Of a stretch of 64,000 bases of DNA, positions 52,832-61,334 are shown piece by piece (position 1 is the stretch's first letter; each line of letters opens with the position of its first letter). The DNA lies in the NCBI RefSeq assembly GCF_022352215.1, contig NZ_JAKRWF010000003.1:62001-126000 (forward strand), in the 5' to 3' direction. The notes beneath the pieces were generated by a model. The model made no database searches. It worked only from the letters and a program-made list of their open reading frames with translations, and was not told the origin of the DNA. The DNA comes from Flavihumibacter cheonanensis (lineage in GTDB: Bacteria; Bacteroidota; Bacteroidia; Chitinophagales; Chitinophagaceae). Made by a program: the position numbers and the translations under genes.

Positions 52832-54184
52832 TTAGAGCGCTAAAACAGCCTCTTTGAATTGCTTGCCGCGGTCTTCGTAATTTTTAAACAGGTCGAAGCT
52901 GGCACAAGCCGGACTCAGCAATACGACATCGCCCTTGTTAGAAAGCTGGAATGCAGAATGCACGGCTTCTGCGGCACTACCCGTATTCACCATCACCGGT
53001 ACATGGTTCTGAAAAGCCTCCTGGATTTTTCGGTTGTCCACGCCCATGCATACAATCGCTTTTACTTTTTCTTTCACCAGATCCAAGAGCAGAGAATAAT
53101 CATTCCCTTTGTCCACTCCACCCAAAATCAGGATAACCGGCTTGTTCATACTTTCCAGTGCATACCAGGTACTGTTCACATTGGTCGCCTTACTATCGTT
53201 GATAAATTCCACCCCACGTACGGTGGCGACGGTTTCCATCCGATGTTCCAGCGCTTCAAAGGATTGAATGGCTTCCCTGATCTTATCCTTGCGCAATCCG
53301 ATAACGGATGCAGCCAACCCTGCTGCCATAGTATTGTATTGATTGTGTTTGCCTTTGAGCGCGAAATCATAAATGCTCATCTGGAATTTTTCATCTTTTG
53401 TCGCAATGTTCATTTCCTGTTCTTTGATAAAAGCGCCCTGCAGTAATTCTTTTCTCATACTAATAGGTAATGGGTTAGATAGTAGTTGGAATTCATTTAT
53501 ATGTTGCATCGTTACCTCATCATCCTCGCAGTAGATGAAATAATCGGATGGTCTCTGGTTCATGGTAATCCGGAATTTGCTCCGGATATAATTGATAAAC
53601 TGATAATCGTACCGGTCTAAATGGTCTTCTGTAATATTTGTTAGCACTGCAACATGTGGCCTGAACTCTTTTATGTCATCCAGTTGAAAACTGCTCACCT
53701 CTGCCACATACCAGGGCTTTGGATCCAGTGCAATCTGCCTCGCAAAGCTGTAACCAATATTTCCAACCAGTGCACAATCCAATCCCGCATGTTTACAGAT
53801 ATGATAGGTCAATGCCGTAGTAGTCGTTTTTCCATTGCTTCCTGTAATCGCGATTACTTTACTGTCACCTATGTATCGCCAGGCCCATTCAATTTCACTG
53901 ATCAGTTCAATACCTTTCTCGCGGATTTTTTTTACCAGGGAATTTTTTTCAGGAATACCTGGACTCTTAATCACAATATCAGCCGTGAGTATGCGTTCTT
54001 CATTATGATGTCCTTCTTCCCATTCAATATCAAATTGCTTCAGTTCTTCGCGATGAGGGGGCTGCAATTTTCCGGCATCACTCACCAGGCAGGTGAAACC
54101 CATTCTTTTAGCAAGAATGGCAGCACCTACACCGCTTTCACCGGCACCCAATATGACTACAAACTGATTCATTCGCTGATTCAT
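52832..54184 (-). CDS. murD: UDP-N-acetylmuramoyl-L-alanine--D-glutamate ligase
   Basis: About 450 residues. MurD adds D-Glu to UDP-MurNAc-L-Ala. Motifs: VILGAGESGVGAAILAKRMG, the ATP loop ITGSNGKTTTTALTYH, NITEDHLDRYDYQFINYI, GKHNQYNTMAAGLAAS and FINDSKATNVNSTWYALESM. The frame is open to an ATG at 54226, but family members have only a few residues before the first strand (VVILGAGESG), so the ATG at 54184 is preferred; 54172 is also possible. It lies between mraY and ftsW. Confidence 0.95.
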   Translation of the reverse strand: MNQRMNQFVVILGAGESGVGAAILAKRMGFTCLVSDAGKLQPPHREELKQFDIEWEEGHHNEERILTADIVIKSPGIPEKNSLVKKIREKGIELISEIEWAWRYIGDSKVIAITGSNGKTTTTALTYHICKHAGLDCALVGNIGYSFARQIALDPKPWYVAEVSSFQLDDIKEFRPHVAVLTNITEDHLDRYDYQFINYIRSKFRITMNQRPSDYFIYCEDDEVTMQHINEFQLLSNPLPISMRKELLQGAFIKEQEMNIATKDEKFQMSIYDFALKGKHNQYNTMAAGLAASVIGLRKDKIREAIQSFEALEHRMETVATVRGVEFINDSKATNVNSTWYALESMNKPVILILGGVDKGNDYSLLLDLVKEKVKAIVCMGVDNRKIQEAFQNHVPVMVNTGSAAEAVHSAFQLSNKGDVVLLSPACASFDLFKNYEDRGKQFKEAVLAL

Positions 54185-54273
54185 GCTACCCACAATTCGG
54201 GGGCTTTTCATAAACATAGGATTCACTGCACCACAATATCAATTTCTCAGGCGGGTGGTTTTTCGCTACTCTC

Positions 54274-55548
54274 CTAGCGGATTTTCAAGGTTACAATCGA
54301 GAAAATCACGCAAAATATAGTTACGATCCAAAACCGTGTTACGATCTTGCTTTCGTGATAACCAAGCTTTTGATAATGGTGATGAAGCGGACTCATTAAA
54401 AAGATCCGTCGTCCTTCACCGTATTTCTTTTTGGTGTATTTGAAATAACTCACCTGTAACATTACACTCAGATTCTCCACCAGGAATACACCGCAAAAGA
54501 TGGGAATAAGTAATTCTTTTCTCACTATGATAGCCAGCGCTGCGATTATTCCTCCCAACGTTAAACTTCCTGTATCTCCCATGAAAACCTGAGCAGGATA
54601 CGCATTGTACCAAAGAAATCCGACACAGGCCCCCGTCATCGCTCCAATAAAAATCGATAGTTCACCAAGATTGGGGATATACATTATGTTCAGGTAATCG
54701 GCCAGTAAAAGATTACCACTCGCATAGGCAAATACGCCTAAACAAACACCAATTATAGCACTGACACCTGTTGCTAAGCCATCAATTCCATCCGTGATAT
54801 TTGCACCGTTAGAAACAGCTGTCACTATAAAAATTACAATTAACACATATAGGACAGAGGTGAATCCTCTTATTGCTTCCGGAAGCAATTTGGCATAATT
54901 GAATTCATGTCCGGCTACAAACGGAATAGTCGTAATGGGTTCATTTGCCTCTACAAAATACCGGTCTGTATTCTGCTGCTTCACTACTTTCACATTGGCA
55001 TCCGAACCCGGCACCCCTTTATACTCTCTCCAAACCTTTGTATTTTCATTGAATAAAAGCGTCAGACCGATAATCAAGCCCAACCCTACCTGTCCCAGTA
55101 TTTTAAACCAGCCTGCCAATCCATCCTTATCCCCTTTCTTATATGCCACACCCTGTTTCTGTGCGATTTGTTTAGCACGCAGTTTCAGGTAGTCGTCCAC
55201 AAATCCGATAATACCAAGCCAGATGGTTGAAAAAATCATTAGTCGCACATAGGCTTTATTCAAATCAGCCAGCAAGAGCGTGGGTAGCAGTATTGCAAGA
55301 ATGATAATGAGTCCGCCCATTGTCGGCGTTCCCTTCTTTTGCTCTTCCCCCGCTAAACCAAGATCCCTGACAGACTCGCCCACCTGTTTGTTCCGCAAAA
55401 AATTAATCAGCTTTTTTCCAAATACCGTTGTGATGACGAGCGACAAAATCACAGCCAGTAACACCCGGGAAGTGATAAACTGCAAGAGCGCACTTCCCGG
55501 GATTCGGATGTCCATTTCCTTTAACCAATCAATTAAGTGGTACAGCAT
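54274..55548 (-). CDS. mraY: Phospho-N-acetylmuramoyl-pentapeptide transferase
   Basis: A 424-residue integral membrane enzyme that makes lipid I from UDP-MurNAc-pentapeptide and undecaprenyl phosphate. About ten helices. Catalytic blocks: [32 protein letters not shown] with the Asp pair, [30 protein letters not shown] and [19 protein letters not shown] loop of about 60 residues around 170-225 (with [17 protein letters not shown]) is longer than in E. coli, as I recall for Bacteroidota enzymes. 196 bases separate it from murE, the largest gap in the cluster. Confidence 0.97.
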   Translation of the reverse strand: MLYHLIDWLKEMDIRIPGSALLQFITSRVLLAVILSLVITTVFGKKLINFLRNKQVGESVRDLGLAGEEQKKGTPTMGGLIIILAILLPTLLLADLNKAYVRLMIFSTIWLGIIGFVDDYLKLRAKQIAQKQGVAYKKGDKDGLAGWFKILGQVGLGLIIGLTLLFNENTKVWREYKGVPGSDANVKVVKQQNTDRYFVEANEPITTIPFVAGHEFNYAKLLPEAIRGFTSVLYVLIVIFIVTAVSNGANITDGIDGLATGVSAIIGVCLGVFAYASGNLLLADYLNIMYIPNLGELSIFIGAMTGACVGFLWYNAYPAQVFMGDTGSLTLGGIIAALAIIVRKELLIPIFCGVFLVENLSVMLQVSYFKYTKKKYGEGRRIFLMSPLHHHYQKLGYHESKIVTRFWIVTIFCVIFSIVTLKIR

Positions 55549-55619
55549 GATGGTTTTGTTACTGGTGTCACCGGTGTCCAGCCGATGACTGTGATTGAAT
55601 GTAACCGTCCTAAGAATTT

Positions 55620-55755
55620 GGAAGTATGAATTGGGAAGTATGAATTACCCTTTTCAAACTCAAAATATCTTTATAATGTTTCCTTTGTTTTATCTTCCTT
55701 TACTCCTTTCTTCCCTTCTTCCTTTCCTCCATCTTCCATGCTCCCTATCTCCCAA
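55620..55755. repeat. Degenerate repeat region between murE and mraY
   Basis: GGAAGTATGAATT occurs twice in tandem (55620-55632, 55634-55646). It is followed by a long pyrimidine tract with units such as CTTCCTTTCCTCCATCTTCC (about 55680-55755) that match the 15-base repeat at 44617-44660. The tract runs into the last codons of murE. Confidence 0.6.
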
Positions 55756-57211
55756 GCTCCCTTATCACAAGCTCCATCTCCTCCTTATCATTAAAGTGAT
55801 GTTTCACTCCTTTTATTTCCTGGTAATGCTCGTGTCCTTTACCTGCCACCAGTATGATATCACCTGGCCCTGCCAGGCTAAACGCTGTTTTGATAGCTTG
55901 CCTCCGATCGGCGATCGAAATGAATTTTCTCCTTGCTGCCGAGTTCAAATCCGCTTCCATATCTCGCAAAATCGTATCAGGATCTTCTGATCTCGGATTG
56001 TCGGAAGTGAAAATCGCTTTATCGCTAAACTCACAGGCTACCTGCCCCATGATCGGGCGTTTGGTTTTATCCCGATCACCACCGCAACCAACAACCGTAA
56101 TCACTTTCTCTTCTCCCTGTTTCAGTTGTTTTATCGTTTTCAACACATTCAGCAAGGCATCCGGTGTGTGCGCATAGTCCACAATGCCAATGATCTTATC
56201 AACCGGCGACACCTGGTAATCAAACCTTCCTTCTGCTCCCGATAATTTGCTCAAACATTCCAATACTTCCTGTTTATTTTCTCCCAGGTTAATGGCAGCA
56301 CCATATACAGCCAGCAGATTGTACGCATTAAACTCTCCAATCAACCTGAAATGAACTTCCTGGTCATTGATTGTCATCAGCAATCCGGTGAGTCCATTCT
56401 CAAGTATCTTCCCTTTGAATTCAGCCATCGAACGCAAACTGTAGAACTGCTTGCTGGCAAGCGTATTTTGCAGCATTACCATTCCACGTTTATCATCCAG
56501 GTTGCTGATCGCAAAAGCCGAAGCAGGCAACTCATCAAAGAACTTTTTCTTCACCCTGATATATTCATCAAAGGTTTTATGATAATCCAGGTGATCATGT
56601 GTGATATTGGTGAACATTCCGCCCGCAAATTCCAATCCTGCAATTCGGTTCTGATGAATGGCATGAGAACTTACTTCCATGAATGCATACTGGCAACCTT
56701 TGTCAACCATCCGCTTCAGCAAAGCCTGCAGCTGGATCGCATCCGGTGTTGTATGAGTTGCTTCGATCACTTCACCAGCGATTACATTATTCACCGTACT
56801 GATCAATCCGCAATCATATCCCAATGAAGTAAAGAGCTTGTACAAGAGGGTCGCAACCGTTGTTTTTCCATTGGTACCGGTTACACCAACCAGTTTTAAC
56901 TTACTGGATGGCTGCCCGTAAAAATTGGAGGCCATCACACCTGCTGCTACTGAACTATCTGCCACCTGCACATACACCACTCCTTCTTTCAATTCAGCCG
57001 GCAGCACTTCCGCAATTACCGAACCCGCACCTGCTGCAACCGCTTTTTCAATGAACTGGTGACCATCCGCCTGCACTCCTTTAATGGCTATAAAACAGGA
57101 ACCGGATACTATTTTTCTCGAATCAATCTGCAGATCCTTCGGCTCCGTAAGCAGGTTTCCCTGCACCGAGCGGATCGAAACCCCATATAATATATCCTGC
57201 AAACTGGTCAT
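55745..57211 (-). CDS. murE: UDP-MurNAc-tripeptide synthetase
   Basis: A 488-residue Mur ligase adding the third residue of the stem peptide. Motifs: IDSRKIVSGSCFIAIKG, the ATP loop VTGTNGKTTVATLLYKLF, THTTPDAIQLQALLKRM, FTNITHDHLDYHKTFDEY and DYAHTPDALLNVLKT. The amino-acid recognition segment reads TSDNPRSEDPDTIL; DNPR is the known meso-diaminopimelate signature, so the cell wall is expected to be DAP-type. The ATG at 57211 shares a base with the ftsI stop (TGATG). Confidence 0.97.
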   Translation of the reverse strand: MTSLQDILYGVSIRSVQGNLLTEPKDLQIDSRKIVSGSCFIAIKGVQADGHQFIEKAVAAGAGSVIAEVLPAELKEGVVYVQVADSSVAAGVMASNFYGQPSSKLKLVGVTGTNGKTTVATLLYKLFTSLGYDCGLISTVNNVIAGEVIEATHTTPDAIQLQALLKRMVDKGCQYAFMEVSSHAIHQNRIAGLEFAGGMFTNITHDHLDYHKTFDEYIRVKKKFFDELPASAFAISNLDDKRGMVMLQNTLASKQFYSLRSMAEFKGKILENGLTGLLMTINDQEVHFRLIGEFNAYNLLAVYGAAINLGENKQEVLECLSKLSGAEGRFDYQVSPVDKIIGIVDYAHTPDALLNVLKTIKQLKQGEEKVITVVGCGGDRDKTKRPIMGQVACEFSDKAIFTSDNPRSEDPDTILRDMEADLNSAARRKFISIADRRQAIKTAFSLAGPGDIILVAGKGHEHYQEIKGVKHHFNDKEEMELVIRELGR

Positions 57212-59322
57212 CAATTCAATTCAATCGTAATCGTTTGTTTTGGTTGAATCATGCTTCCCGGAGCCAGCGACTGGCTGATCACTTTTCCTTTACCCTTTAC
57301 CTGCACTTTCAGTTTTCTTTCTTCCAGCAGGAAAAGCGCATCTCTTAATCCCATTCCCTTCAGATCCGGCATTTGTCCGGAGTTTTTTGCATCCAATGCT
57401 TTTACAACCGAGCGATAATTTTCATCTGCTTCGAGCACTGCCCAATCCGTTTGAGCAGCACTGTCTTTGTACGGCAAGCTCAGCGTTTGCATAACCGTCT
57501 TCATTTTTTCATTTGCTCCGGCATAACGAAACTTACTGCTGTCGGGCTTTGGCAAAGACACTGTCTGAACAGGTAGCTGCTGTGCCTCCAATGCAAAGAG
57601 CTTATCGGCAATTTCCCGGAATACCGGTCCGGCTACCGTTCCGCCGTAATATTTTGCAGCAAAGGGTTTGTTTTTAATTACCACAATGCAACTATATCTT
57701 GGGTTGTCCGCCGGAAAATAACCAGCAAACGATGACTGATAAATATGATCTGCGTATCCTCTGCTTCCGTTCGCTACCAGGGCTGTTCCTGTTTTTCCCG
57801 CGATGCTGTAATACGGTGTAGAAAGTGATTTTGCAGTACCGTTCAACACCACACCTTCCAGGCTCGTCTTCAGTTGTTTCAGTGTTGTTTCCTTGCAAAT
57901 CGATTCCACCATCACTTCCGGCTCCCTGTTCCAAATCGTCCTGCCATCCTGCTGTACTTCCTGCACCAGGTAAGGCCGCATCATCTTACCGTTATTTGCC
58001 ACCGCGTTGTATAACATCAGGGTTTGCAGCGGACTCACCAGCACTTCATACCCAAACGACATCCAGGGCAGCGAAGTAGCACTCCATGTTTTGGATTTCG
58101 GGGTCTTAATGATGGGCTGTGTTTCACCCACCAGATCAATCCCTGAAACTTCATGTAAGCGTAACCGCTTCAAATGACCGATGAACTTCTCCGGATTACC
58201 GCTGTAATGCTGCATCACCATTTTTGCCATTCCCACATTACTGCTCAACTCAAAAGCCTGCTGAAGCGATACATTGGTCCGTTTGTGACGTTCACTGTCG
58301 TACACCGTTCTCCGGTTTACCTGCCATACGCCATTTTCGAGGTTTACCTGTGATCCAAGATTCGCCTTGCCATCTTCCAGAACCGCCAGCATGGTTGCCA
58401 GTTTGAACGTAGAACCAGGTTCAGAAGCACGGATCGCATAATTCAGATCCTCCCAGTATTCACCTTCTCCTCTTTTTCCCAGGTTGGCAATCGCTTTGAT
58501 TTTTCCTGTGGCGACTTCCATCACAATGCAGGTACCATTTACCGCTTCATTCTCAATCATCATTTTGAGCAAGGCCTGTTGAGCGATGTCCTGGATATTT
58601 ACATTCAGTGTGGTGATCAGATCCTTTCCATTTTCCGGCTCTACTTCGTAACCTTCTACCGGAACTGCCACACCTCCTGCGATGAAACGAACCAGCCTTT
58701 TTCCTGTTTCTCCTTTAAGCAGACTATCATAGGTTCTTTCGAGACCAACATTCTGCGCATTTTCTCTCGCCAGTCCGATCGTCCTGTTCGCCAGCATACC
58801 AAAGGGATTCAATCGCCTGCTTTTTACCTCTGCAATAAATCCGCTTTTATTTCTGCCAAGTCGTACCAGTGGAAATTCCCGCAGTTGTTTGTACTGCTCG
58901 AAATCGATATTTTTCTTCAGTAGAAAATAGCGATCTTTTTTCCGGTAGCCGGCTTGCAGCAGTTTTTTGTAACCATCCGCAGATTTGTCCTGAAAAAGAC
59001 CGGCCAGCGAATAACTGAGTGAATCGAGATGTTCACGAAACCGTTTTCCGTTTTTATCTCTCAAACCTTCGGCACCGAAATCAATATAAATATTGAAATA
59101 GGGTATCGAAGTACTCAGCATGCTCCCGTCTTCACTGTAGATGGTACCCCTATCTGCATCCAAATTGATGATCCGCGTATGCAAACTGTCGCTTTTGCTT
59201 CTCCAGTAGGCGCCTTCAGCCTGTTGTATGTAAAGAGCTTTCCCAATCACCAGAAATGCAAACACTACCATACCGATAAAACACAGGTACACTCTCCACA
59301 GTATGTCGCGTTTTACTTCCAC
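57211..59322 (-). CDS. ftsI: Septal penicillin-binding protein (FtsI/PBP3-type) with PASTA domain
   Basis: A 703-residue class B transpeptidase. One N-terminal membrane helix (about 9-32), a dimerisation domain (about 50-240, RGTIYSEDGSMLSTSIPYF) and the transpeptidase domain with SxxK in EPGSTFKLATM (Ser304), SxN in LSSNVGMAKMV and KTG in IAGKTGTALVA. The C-terminus holds one PASTA domain (about 635-703, MPDLKGMGLRDALFLLEER). It crosslinks septal murein together with FtsW and is the classical beta-lactam target. Confidence 0.96.
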   Translation of the reverse strand: MEVKRDILWRVYLCFIGMVVFAFLVIGKALYIQQAEGAYWRSKSDSLHTRIINLDADRGTIYSEDGSMLSTSIPYFNIYIDFGAEGLRDKNGKRFREHLDSLSYSLAGLFQDKSADGYKKLLQAGYRKKDRYFLLKKNIDFEQYKQLREFPLVRLGRNKSGFIAEVKSRRLNPFGMLANRTIGLARENAQNVGLERTYDSLLKGETGKRLVRFIAGGVAVPVEGYEVEPENGKDLITTLNVNIQDIAQQALLKMMIENEAVNGTCIVMEVATGKIKAIANLGKRGEGEYWEDLNYAIRASEPGSTFKLATMLAVLEDGKANLGSQVNLENGVWQVNRRTVYDSERHKRTNVSLQQAFELSSNVGMAKMVMQHYSGNPEKFIGHLKRLRLHEVSGIDLVGETQPIIKTPKSKTWSATSLPWMSFGYEVLVSPLQTLMLYNAVANNGKMMRPYLVQEVQQDGRTIWNREPEVMVESICKETTLKQLKTSLEGVVLNGTAKSLSTPYYSIAGKTGTALVANGSRGYADHIYQSSFAGYFPADNPRYSCIVVIKNKPFAAKYYGGTVAGPVFREIADKLFALEAQQLPVQTVSLPKPDSSKFRYAGANEKMKTVMQTLSLPYKDSAAQTDWAVLEADENYRSVVKALDAKNSGQMPDLKGMGLRDALFLLEERKLKVQVKGKGKVISQSLAPGSMIQPKQTITIELN

Positions 59323-59351
59323 AGCGCCGGTCGATTAGGTTTCTGTTTTTA

Positions 59352-59669
59352 TTATTGTCCGGCATCTTTTTTAATGACCACCGGAGGCGTTGTTAATTCC
59401 ATTAATCCAAGTGGAGCTACCGCCTTCGCAACCTCCGTTTGCTTGCTGCGAAACATCACCTCACTTTTAATCGTTTTATATTCAAACTGCAGTTCCTTTA
59501 ATTCCTTATTGGTTCTGCTGATGGATTTGATAATCTTATCAGAATAGTGTCCGTTGTAGATATACACCACGGCCAGTGCACTCAAGAAAAGAAAAAAAGG
59601 CAGGTTTTGCACTACCGCCTGGTAGTTGATCCGGAATCTTTTTTCTTTTTTGTCGTTTTGTTTTTTCAT
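59352..59669 (-). CDS. ftsL: FtsL-like bitopic division protein
   Basis: A 105-residue protein: a basic cytoplasmic start (MKKQNDKKEKRFRINYQ), one membrane helix (about 24-42, LPFFLFLSALAVVYIYNG) and a helical coiled-coil segment (SISRTNKELKELQFEYKTIK). Sequence conservation of FtsL is low, so the call rests on topology, size and position between rsmH and ftsI, where FtsL is expected. It starts 60 bases after rsmH. Confidence 0.82.
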   Translation of the reverse strand: MKKQNDKKEKRFRINYQAVVQNLPFFLFLSALAVVYIYNGHYSDKIIKSISRTNKELKELQFEYKTIKSEVMFRSKQTEVAKAVAPLGLMELTTPPVVIKKDAGQ

Positions 59670-59728
59670 ACGACTGGCTGGTTGATCAATAGGACATTAA
59701 CATTTCACTACTACGATATAGACCGTCT

Positions 59729-60637
59729 TTATATTCTTTCTGCCACCCTGAGTTTTGCACTCCGGGATCGGCTGTTTCTTTTTTGTTCTTCCATTGTTGG
59801 TACAATGGGCTTTTTCGTTATCACTTTCAGCAGACTCAACTGTTTTTTGTTTTCAAAAGGATGATCTTCCTCCGGTTCAAAACTTCCCTGTTTGAAAAAC
59901 TGTTTCACCAGTCGATCTTCCAGGGAATGAAAGGTGATGATTGCCGCTCTCCCACCCTGCACCAATACTTCAGGCAATTGCTCCAGTAATTCTTTCAGCG
60001 CCCCCATCTCATCATTCACCTCAATCCGCAGCGCCTGGAAAACCTGCGCGAGGTATTTATTCGGATTGCCTTTCACCACACCCTGAATGGCAGCTTTGAA
60101 CTGCTGGATCGTTTGCATCGGCATCGTAGCCCTGAGGGTAACAATGGTTTTTGCAAGCGTTCTGGCATTTGTTACTTCTCCGTACTGCTCAAATAATTTA
60201 TGCAGTTGCTGTTCAGAGTAAGTTTGTAAAAGCTGCGCAGCAGTTCGTTCAGAACGGGCATCCATGCGCATGTCCAGGTCGGCATCAAAGCGAATGGAAA
60301 AACCACGTTCGGCTTCATCAAACTGGTGACTGCTCACCCCCAGATCCGCCAGCACCCCGTTCACACTGCCAATTTTATGCAGGCGCAGAAACCGTTGCAG
60401 GTGCCGGAAATTATGCGGCACAAACAAGACCCTCGGATCATCCGGCAGGTTTTGTGCGGCATCCGCATCCTGGTCAAAGGCAACCAATCGGCCATCCGGA
60501 CCCAGGTTCTCCAGTATGGCCCTGGAATGCCCGCCTCCACCGAAGGTGCAATCCACATAGGTACCAGCCGGATCAATCTGCAGGGCATCCAGGCATTCGG
60601 CAAGCAGTACCGGTATATGGTAAGCTTCCTCCTGCAT
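59729..60637 (-). CDS. rsmH: 16S rRNA (cytosine1402-N4)-methyltransferase
   Basis: A 302-residue SAM-dependent methyltransferase (MraW). Motifs: YHIPVLLAECLDAL, VDCTFGGGGHSRAIL (SAM site), FDQDADAAQNLP, VLADLGVSSHQFDEAERGFS, ALRIEVNDEMGALKELL and ITFHSLEDRLVKQFF. The ATG at 60637 is chosen because MQEEAYHIPVLL matches the family start; it follows the mraZ stop by 1 base. Confidence 0.96.
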   Translation of the reverse strand: MQEEAYHIPVLLAECLDALQIDPAGTYVDCTFGGGGHSRAILENLGPDGRLVAFDQDADAAQNLPDDPRVLFVPHNFRHLQRFLRLHKIGSVNGVLADLGVSSHQFDEAERGFSIRFDADLDMRMDARSERTAAQLLQTYSEQQLHKLFEQYGEVTNARTLAKTIVTLRATMPMQTIQQFKAAIQGVVKGNPNKYLAQVFQALRIEVNDEMGALKELLEQLPEVLVQGGRAAIITFHSLEDRLVKQFFKQGSFEPEEDHPFENKKQLSLLKVITKKPIVPTMEEQKRNSRSRSAKLRVAERI

Positions 60638-60638
60638 A

Positions 60639-61100
60639 TCAAACCCCGTTTCCGTTTCCACCACCCATTACCTGTTGTGCCAGGCTGCTGAAACTGTCAG
60701 CTGAAAACGATTCAAAGAACTTCTTGTAGGTCGCACTGTCCCAAATCTCAATTTTGTCAACCGCCGACACCAGTACGATGTCTTTGGATAGCCCTGCATA
60801 CTCTTTCAGATTGGGAGGCAATAGTAACCTTCCGGCTGTATCGGGCTCCACCTCTGTGGCCCCGTTCATGAAAAACCTTCTGAATTCCCGTACTTTGGGG
60901 TCAAAATCATTCAGCTTGCTGATCTGCGCATATATCGGTTCCCAGCTGGTCTGGGGATATAAGGTGAGGCATTTTTCAAACCCACGGTTAATGACGAATG
61001 GCATCGCGTTCTCCGGCAGTTGCTTTTTCAGCCCGGCCGGGAGGAGGAAGCGCCCTTTGGCGTCCAGCGTTGCTTCGTATTCGCCCAGAAAACCTTTCAT
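60639..61100 (-). CDS. mraZ: Transcriptional regulator MraZ
   Basis: A 153-residue protein with two SpoVT/AbrB-like repeats: FLGEYEATLDAKGRFLLPAG at the start and the second DPKVREFRRFFMNGATEVEP, DTAGRLLLPPNLKEYAGL. MraZ represses the dcw promoter by binding spaced TGGGN-type repeats; such repeats are present 33-57 bases upstream of its start codon. The C-terminus ends in a Gly-rich tail (MGGGNGNGV). It is the first gene of the cluster. Confidence 0.95.
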   Translation of the reverse strand: MKGFLGEYEATLDAKGRFLLPAGLKKQLPENAMPFVINRGFEKCLTLYPQTSWEPIYAQISKLNDFDPKVREFRRFFMNGATEVEPDTAGRLLLPPNLKEYAGLSKDIVLVSAVDKIEIWDSATYKKFFESFSADSFSSLAQQVMGGGNGNGV

Positions 61101-61132
61101 TTATCGCTATATGCCCTGATTTTGACATTTAT

Positions 61133-61157
61133 TACCACAAAATAACACTTTTTCCCA
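61133..61157 (-). promoter_or_regulatory. Candidate MraZ operator (three half sites, 10 bp period)
   Basis: On the minus strand TGGGA (61157-61153), TGTTA (61147-61143) and TGGTA (61137-61133) follow each other with exactly 5 bases between. This is the arrangement of MraZ boxes (TGGGN-N5-TGGGN-N5-TGGGN), with the last two degenerate. It lies just upstream of mraZ. Confidence 0.55.
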
Positions 61158-61186
61158 CTTACGGGAGAAATTTTGGATGCTTTATT

Positions 61187-61296
61187 TTATCCACATGGGA
61201 GATTTACGTCAAACCCTTAGTAGATCTACGTTTCCGCGGAAAATGTGGGTAAACCCCTGAGCTGACTGTGAATTGAGTGTGAATAGCTGTGGATAA
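61187..61296. promoter_or_regulatory. DnaA-box cluster with two perfect palindromes
   Basis: TTATCCACA, the exact DnaA 9-mer, occurs forward at 61187-61195 and reversed at 61288-61296. A one-mismatch box (TTACCCACA, reversed) is at 61244-61252. Between them lie two perfect palindromes, GTAGATCTAC (61220-61229) and TTTCCGCGGAAA (61231-61242). The region is the divergent intergenic space between mraZ and queA. It could be a DnaA-regulated promoter region or part of a replication origin. Confidence 0.5.
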
Positions 61297-61334
61297 GCTG
61301 AATATTCGACTATTTTGCAGAAATTTGCGCCCTC

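Noticed and set aside
55595-55990. Plus-strand open frame over the murE-mraY gap
   Set aside because: It spans repeat DNA and the antisense of murE, with no start context or family pattern.
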